Positions 57,820 to 64,000 of a stretch of DNA of 64,000 nucleotides are shown here, in pieces (position 1 is the first letter of the stretch; each line of letters begins with the position of its first letter). Source of the stretch: Azadirachta indica (Eukaryota > Streptophyta > Magnoliopsida > Sapindales > Meliaceae); assembly GCA_022749755.1 (NCBI GenBank), contig CM040446.1:5882966-5946965 (forward strand). Reading direction: 5' to 3'. Under the pieces are notes generated by a model. The model made no database searches. It was not told the DNA's origin and saw nothing but the letters and a program-made list of their open reading frames with translations. The position numbers and the translations under genes are program-made.

Positions 57820-58440
57820 ATACTCATGATGATATGGAGCAAAAAATATCTGGATCATCTTTGCATGTCTTAGCCTTTCTACAATTAAAGGTGCTCTATC
57901 TTCTATTTTCCTACCGATTGAAGCAATATGATGTGGATTCACAAATCCAATCACGTCAACTAAATTTCTCTCTTTAATATAATTGTATAAGTGCCTAACA
58001 ATAAAGTAAAAGCTCTCGTTATTATAACAATAAATCTATATCTTTAATCTTCAATAAATAAGTTAAAATGAAACATATTTATGAGGAAAATATTAAATTA
58101 CCTTATATACACTACTATACAAGTGACTGATATGAGATCCATGCTTAAAAACTTTTGAATTATACCTTGAGTAACATTCTTAACAAATTCTTGTCCAAAA
58201 ATATTTTTTTCTAGATTTACTTCAATGGTGTTCCCTGGAAGCATAGCTTTATTGGCATATGCACCAATAGATTTCATGGAACTATACAATTGAGTTGAAC
58301 ATTGAGCATCGGGGTTTATAATTGGCTCAATTGATTTTAAGCTTAAATTGTTGAGTTGTTTGCTTGGTTCCTTAGTTGATGAAGCAAAATATTAAAACAA
58401 AATATTATAGATAAATAATTGAGAGAAAAATACAAATTAA
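57820..58440 (-). pseudogene. CACTA ORF C-terminal part with Ulp1/C48-like beginning
   Basis: Exon-like pieces on the - strand: NIFGQEFVKNVTQG with SVTCIVVYIR (58098-58289), then GFVNPHHIASIGRK, ERLRHAKMIQIFFAPYHHEY (57830-57954) ending at a GTATTTT donor. The order, an IxxYMRYL-like helix followed by APYNxxxHW, fits the Ulp1-like C48 region encoded by many plant CACTA elements. The catalytic His-Trp segment would be in a next exon that I could not find. Confidence 0.45.
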
Positions 58441-58719
58441 AAAGTAAATTACCTTATTAATCAATGGTATAATAAGATCTTTAGGTCATGCGACAAATAA
58501 TCCAATAGTATCTTGTACGGCTTCAAATTCAACAAGAACGGGAATTGGGAAGGAGGTCGATGGAATTGTTGCCATATGAATAGATACACGTATATTTTCA
58601 TTTAATGGAATTTCGTGTATAGTGGCATTTGGATTATTTGTTTGCATAATTGCACCTACATTCTCTCTATTGCCAATAACAAGCTAGCATAATTTTCCCT
58701 TTAAAATGTCACATTCATT

Positions 58720-59073
58720 TCATTGAAAAGATGTTATACAACAAGATACAAATATTATATATATATATATATATATAGTGAATAGGTAAAAATTTATTAC
58801 CTTTACAGTTATATCACCCTCAGCTTGATATCGTACTTCCGTGCTTGTCTTATAGTTAGTCACCTTAATGGTTGTATCACAATTGGCCTGATTAGAACTC
58901 GTAGTTTTTGGGTTACTTGTTTTTAGTGCTTCTAATTCATTGTGTAATGACTTCAACTTTTCTTGCATTTGTTGATTTTCCTCCAACATCCTCTTATTTT
59001 GTTCAATCAACAAACATTGTTGGTCTTGCATCATCTTTTGTTGCTCCTCAAAATAATGATTACGTTTAGGCAT
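58720..59073 (-). pseudogene. CACTA-associated coiled-coil segment
   Basis: Starts MPKRNHYFEEQQKMMQDQQ and continues with Leu-rich heptads (NKRMLEENQQMQEKLKSLH, ELEALKTS) over about 50 residues, then a Ser/Thr/Asn-rich region. Such coiled coils follow the Transposase_24 domain in plant CACTA second ORFs. A donor-like GTAATAAA lies at about 58801. Confidence 0.5.
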
Positions 59074-59279
59074 GTGATAATAACTAGATGGAGTGACAGA
59101 ATGACCAACTCCTCTAATACTTCATAAATGCTCTAGAGTTTGTAATGCCATTGTAAGAATGTCATTGTTGCCATCAACACAAACATTCCCCAATTTAACT
59201 TATTTCATAATTTTTTCCCATCAAAAGTATAGACAAATAATTTTTTTTAAAATGAATTAAGATGAAAGCCAATATAAAT

Positions 59280-60245
59280 AAAACTTTTGATGAAAATTAA
59301 ATACTTTTCTTTCTGTACGTAATTTGACATTCTCATTATCATATTCTCCTTTATTATTTTGGTAAACAAGCATCCAAATGACGAAATGGTCAATTTGTTC
59401 ATCTGTTCCAAGTTCACGCATCTGTAGACATTCAAATCTAAATTTGTAAAATACTTTACATTAAATAAATTGATTAATAATTTAAACACTAACCAATTCA
59501 TCTTCCTTATTTGCATATCCAAGACATGAAAGTCAATATGTATACTTGTTTTGTCTATACCTCTCTTGTTGAACTTTTCTATGGTTCTATATCATTACAA
59601 CAATATAGTAAGAATCTTTATTTAAAATTAAATTAAATTAAATATAAAAAAAATTTAAATGAGCTTACAAGAAAATCTTCTGCCAATTTGCTCTTTAAAA
59701 ATGATTAACAATGCAATTGTTCAATAAATTTGTAGTATGTCGGTTACTTTTTTAAGCTAGTAGGGTCATTTCTGTGCGGCAATATATATTTCGATATAAG
59801 ACGATTCTTAAAAGCTTTTCATCTTTCTGCTGCTCTAGATAAAGGCTTTTTCTTATAACCTTCATCAATATCACATGCCATCTACAAAAAATAGAATGAA
59901 ATAAAAATTTAAAATAAATTAATTATTATAAAAGAATAATAACAAAAAAATGATAATTAAGAACTGGAATATGTCAAACCTCAATGCAACTCCATATATT
60001 TTCTTTAAGTTCCTTTGGTACCCTGAAACATTACGTGACAACATACCAATTTAACTTCCTAACTTTTTTGATGTTTTACCTATTAGTTGATCTTTCTTAT
60101 TAAATACAATAAGTAGCCTACAACCATCACTTTTTTCTTTCGTAAGCTTTAGCAAAGTTGTTTGATTTCTGCCATTTCTTTTCCTTGAAGAATTCTTTTG
60201 AAAAGTTCTTACATCATCATGGTTGTCTTCTTGAAAAGAAGTCAT
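59280..60245 (-). pseudogene. CACTA Transposase_24-like region
   Basis: Pieces in order: RKRNGRNQTTLLKLTKEK and FNKKDQLIGKTSKKLGS (60051-60245), VPKELKENIWSCIE (about 59990-60025), DEGYKKKPLSRAAER, a stop, KAFKNRLISKYILP (59770-59880), and DEQIDHFVIWMLVYQ with GEYDNENVKLRTER (59310-59420). This series is the plant Transposase_24 / TNP1-like domain. Introns are retained between the pieces and at least one in-frame stop is present. Confidence 0.55.
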
Positions 60246-60690
60246 GATATTGAAACAAAAAAGAAAAAAGATGTAAGTGCTACTAATAAAAATATAATTA
60301 ATTCAGCACTTTAAGATAAAATAAATGCTACTAAATAAAATTTACGATATGTTAATTACTAATGAATAAAATTTAGGATATCTTAATTAGCAAAGCAATG
60401 TCTAAAACTTAAAGAAATAATTTATATAAATATATTCAAGTTATAACCAACAGATGTGTAATTATATTACTAACAATTATTTTGATTATGAACAATATAA
60501 TCATATCATTAATTATAATAAGAGAGTAATCTTAATTATAGTTAACCTACCGATAAATGACTTAAAAAAATGGTAATATTAACTAAATTAAGTTTCTCAC
60601 CATTGGATTATGAGTTTTTAAAAATCTAAAAAATAAAGCAAGAGATTTACTTTATAATTTACAAATAAAAATAAAGCAAACTGCTGTTTT
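60246..60690. other. AT-rich spacer inside the CACTA element
   Basis: No coding similarity seen. Confidence 0.4.
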
Positions 60691-61915
60691 CTTCATTCAC
60701 AGCCAGCAAGAAACTCAGCAGCAAGGTTGCAGAAGTAATTTCAAACAACATTAAATTTAAAAAATAGTAGCATCTACAATCGGTAACATACATTAATATT
60801 TGCTAGAAAGACGCTGAAAAATCTACAGAAACAATTTCAAAACTTACAGAGAGGACCAAGTTGTTGTTGTAGTGCTAGAGACCAGTGGTGAGAAGCTTAT
60901 GTTCTCAATATTCTAGATTATGAGTTTTCTAAAAATCTAAATTCTCCAATTGGTGAAGCCAAAGGCAGAAAAAATAAAATTAAAATAAGAGAAGGATTGA
61001 GTAGTAAGCAGCAAGCTTTATAGTAATACTTTCTTCTGGTAAGCACAACTGTAAGAATCAAAGAGAGCAGCAAAAGTGTGGAAGCAAGGTAGTAGCATAG
61101 AAGGAAGTTGAAAAATCTGTAGAAACATACATTTGTTTTTTTTTAAATCAAAATAATATACTACTAAATAATAAAGAAGCCTGGGAAAGAAACAAAGAAG
61201 CTCAGAGGAAGTTATAAAACAATTGCAGAAATAACATTGGAAGATGCAACAGCCGCAAATTAAAAGCAAAAAAGAATGCAGAAACCACTAGCAACAGTAG
61301 TAGTATCAGCAGCCAACAGGGGAAGGGAAGAATAAAATGCTAGTACCAGCAGCAGGAATGGCATTTAGATTGAATTCATCAGCAGGAAACCAAAAACGGA
61401 AAGCAAACTCCGAAAAAAACAACCCAAGCAAGGAAGCAGCAGAGCAACAAAGGAGAAAGATTGATTTATTTATATTAATTAATAAATATTGATTTCAGCA
61501 AGGGAGCAGCAGGGAAAAAATAAAAAGCAGCAAAGGAGAAAGATTGATTTCAGCAACAATAAATAAATACAGTACAACTAACCAACATAAGTTCCCAGCA
61601 GTAGCAAAACCAGCAACCAAAACACAGCAGCAGCCACAAACAGCAGAAGCAGTAGCAACCAAATACATAACATCTACTAACAAAAACTGTAAGTCAAAGA
61701 ATCAATTGCATCCTTAGAGAACTGGCTACAAATATCTGAGAGCAGCAACTCCCAGTAGCAGCCAACAAAACAAGCAATAGAAGAGAAGCAGAACAGCAAA
61801 CCAGCTGCAATAGCAAAAAATGTATCTCAGCAATAAAATACTCATAATGAAACAAACAACATACAGTAGCAAGCAGCAGTTAGAGCTCGCAAACTACTAC
61901 AAAGCTATTACAATT
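60690..61915. repeat. CAG/AGC-rich, purine-biased segment
   Basis: AGCAGCAA, CAGCAGC and AGCAAGC words recur throughout on the + strand, with strong A/G bias. Two - strand frames (61018-61269, 61495-61683) read as Cys/Val/Leu-rich low complexity and look accidental. The segment lies between the TNP2 block and the Transposase_24 block and may be an expanded noncoding part of the element. Confidence 0.55.
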
Positions 61916-62111
61916 ATGACATAGTAGAATCCAACAAAACAGAATAATTTTAATTTTAATTTTATATTATAAAAATTTTATATTATTATATTAATATTAT
62001 AATAATTTTATTTATATTAATTACCTCTAAAAAAATTTGCTTTGCTTGTGATGCCAAAATAAATTGGTCAGATTTATGCCTAATTTTATTAAAGGTCAAT
62101 TAATACCAAAC

Positions 62112-62471
62112 CTAACTCATTTGCTTTGGTCCCATTACCACTATCCACCCAATTGCACTTAAATATTGGAATTTTAAATAGTTCAAATTCCAAATTTCTT
62201 GAATAACTCCATAAAATGACATATTCGAAATAGTTGGATTTTTATCTTTGAAGCTTACAATTTGCATGGTATTCGCAATTATGCTTACTCCACTATTTTG
62301 ATGTACACGCTGAGTATCTCTTCTCTTTACATGGTAACGACATTTGTTGATATCATAACCTTGATATTTTATAACTTCAAATCGCGGTCCATGTGCTATC
62401 CACCGTAAGTTCTTCAATATATTATTATTTGGATGACTTAACTTATGAGCTATCTGCACATATATAAGCAT
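62112..62471 (-). pseudogene. CACTA TNP2-type transposase, DUF4216 part
   Basis: Reads IAHGPRFEVIKYQGYDINK, CRYHVKRRD, RVHQNSGVSIIANTMQI and DKNPTISNMSFYGVIQEIW, the signature of DUF4216 at the C-terminal end of plant CACTA TNP2 proteins. The 119-codon frame is open. Confidence 0.75.
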
Positions 62472-62719
62472 TATAAAAAATGGTTAATTTTGTACTGATG
62501 ATTTATTTCAGTACCTTAATATTAATACTAAACATTAGCACTTACTTTGTCATGCAACTAATAAATAAACGTGTAGTTGTGCTTAGCTTGTAACCACTTC
62601 TTTCCTTTAGATTTTTTTCGATGCTCTAGTCTTAATAGTTCCATGTGTTCCCTAACATATAAAATAAAAAGTAATGTTATATATTTTTTTAGACCTAGAA
62701 AATTAGTTTTCAAATAACA

Positions 62720-63120
62720 AATGAATGAAATTTTACAACTTACTCAATATACAGTTGAACTTCACTTGTGTTTTCTAATACATATCGATGAGCTTGCTCC
62801 CTTTGAATACGATCAATAGTCTCTACTTTACCTTCTGATACTGGCCTACCAATAGAATCACTTTTACAGGCTCGACAAGATGGGATTCCAATTGCATCTA
62901 CATTAGATAAGTATTCTGTGCAAAACTCAATAGCTTCTTCGGCAATGTGACATTATGCAATACATCCTTTTAGGCGATTATGATTCCTTAAATAACCTTT
63001 GAAAACTTTTATGAACCGTTCAAATGGGTATATCCATTGCAGATAAACTGTTCCGCATAGTTTAACTTCTCTAACAAGATGCACCGTTGAATGAACCATT
63101 ATATCAAAAAATGAAAAAGG
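62720..63120 (-). pseudogene. CACTA TNP2-type transposase, DUF4218 part
   Basis: FFDIMVHSTVHLVREVKLCG and YPFERFIKVFKGYLRN, then LKGCIA, a stop, AEEAIEFCTEYLS and AHRYVLENTSEVQ, matching DUF4218 and the following linker. One in-frame stop lies after GCIA. Confidence 0.7.
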
Positions 63121-63289
63121 AAAATATTTTTTTGAGTAAACGTAAGGTCAACACAATACTAGTTTGCATCTCATCAACTTTTGCCACATCCATTACTTTT
63201 TTGCATAAAGTATTAAAAAAGAAGCAAAATCTACTAATTGCAAACCTGACATGCTTAGGTAAAATAGAACAGATTGTCACAGACAATAA

Positions 63290-64000
63290 TTGCTACATCA
63301 ATGTATGAAAGTAGTGAGACTTTAGACTATAGAGCTTATAATCTTTCATTGAAACAACATTTCTAAAATTTGATGAGTATCCTTTTGGAATCTTTGCATT
63401 AAATAACGTCTTACAAAATTTTTTTTTTTCATCTATAGACATTGTATAATATGCTGGAGGTAAAAATATCCCTTTTGCTATCTCTATAGGTGTCAACTTA
63501 TTCCTTAACCCCATCTCTTTTAGATTTAATCGAGATGCAAGTCCATCTTTGGTTTTAATTGGAATTTTCAATAGTGTACTAACTATGTTATCAGACACAT
63601 TGTTCTCAATATGCATAACATCTAAAATATGTCAAATGTGAAAAGATTTCTAATATTCTAACTGAAAAAAGATTGACTTTTTCTTCCAATAAGTTTCAAT
63701 ACTACTATTAGAACTTGTAGCATAATGCTTACGATTTCCTTGGGAAAAATGTACCCCTTCAATTTTTTTTAATATCTCTTCACCTGTTAATGGTTTTGGA
63801 GCTTTTCTCAATTCCTGTTCACCATTACAAGCCTTTTTTTACTTCCTTTATGAATGATATGGAAGCAAAAATCTTCTATGACCCATATAAGACATTTCTT
63901 TTACCATGTTTTAAACCTACAACAATTGGTTTCTTCACTGCACATTGGACATGCATAATATCCTTTTACTGTATGCCCGAATAAATTGTTATACGCTGAA
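63290..64000 (-). pseudogene. CACTA TNP2-type transposase, core C-terminal part (runs off the edge)
   Basis: 63293-63616 reads MHIENNVSDNIVSTLLKIP, KTKDGLASRLNLKEMGLR, KIPKGYSSNFRNVVSMKDYK and SHYFHTLM, the classic TNP2 block (MHIEKNVCDNIIGTLL to LKSHDCHVLM). Upstream pieces in shifted frames include APKPLTGEEIL (about 63780-63815), MGHRRFLLPYHS and GYYACPMCSEET (about 63880-63960). The DDE-bearing part lies beyond the window. Frameshifts show it is inactive. Confidence 0.75.

Noticed and set aside
61495..61683. Cys/Val-rich 62-codon - strand frame
   Set aside because: It is the complement of a CAG-rich low-complexity segment.

Overview
The window reads as nuclear DNA from a dicot plant. It is very AT-rich, its genes have short GT-AG introns, and most of it is decayed transposable elements: Ty1/Copia, a Ty3/Gypsy-like gag, CACTA, a Mutator-like foldback element, a LINE relic and a SINE. 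Nothing bacterial, organellar or viral was seen. I cannot name the species. Two genes look intact: a three-exon NAC transcription factor (NAC-A, + strand, 9462-11122) and a ten-exon cysteine-synthase-like gene (- strand, 35212-33225).

Layout. 1-23080 is a decayed tandem array in which two unrelated gene types alternate. One is a small secreted prolamin-like (ECA1/DD11-type) protein, the other a short NAC factor. The order is ECA1-like copy 1 (1596-2216, broken), a NAC 3' relic (3222-3505), NAC-A (intact), ECA1-like copy 2 (12580-12960, almost wholly deleted), NAC-B (14537-16054, two stops in exon 2), then ECA1-like copy 3 (19708-20338, several stops). The intergenic DNA is duplicated too: 1-3222 matches 18090-21424, and another fragment lies at 28290-30240. 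17090-17600 carries a LINE RNase H relic on the - strand.

23083-28290 is mobile-element DNA: a CACTA-like terminus, a captured-looking exon resembling the galactolipid galactosyltransferase SFR2 (- strand), a Gypsy-type gag relic, a CT-rich tract and an unassigned block. A 1.07-kb Mutator-like foldback element (28678-29743) splits the last array fragment, followed by a partial Copia LTR.

30590-55030 is built mainly from one dispersed repeat family, at least eight degraded copies lying around the cysteine-synthase-like gene. It is interrupted by a SINE with a 14-bp target duplication (41471-41629) and by an older LTR-type element (43532-52320) in which a Copia retrotransposon is nested (44155-49020, target duplication ATGAG).

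55555-64000 holds CACTA-type subterminal repeats, a possible solo LTR, and a long decayed CACTA (En/Spm) transposon on the - strand with TNP2, DUF4218, DUF4216, Transposase_24-like, coiled-coil and Ulp1-like parts. It runs off the right edge.

The likely working genes act separately: NAC-A as a DNA-binding regulator, and the BSAS-family enzyme in sulfur or cyanide-type amino-acid chemistry. The enzyme has changed two substrate-contact residues and gained an acidic tail, which makes it the most interesting protein here. All statements come from reading the sequence by eye; no searches were run.
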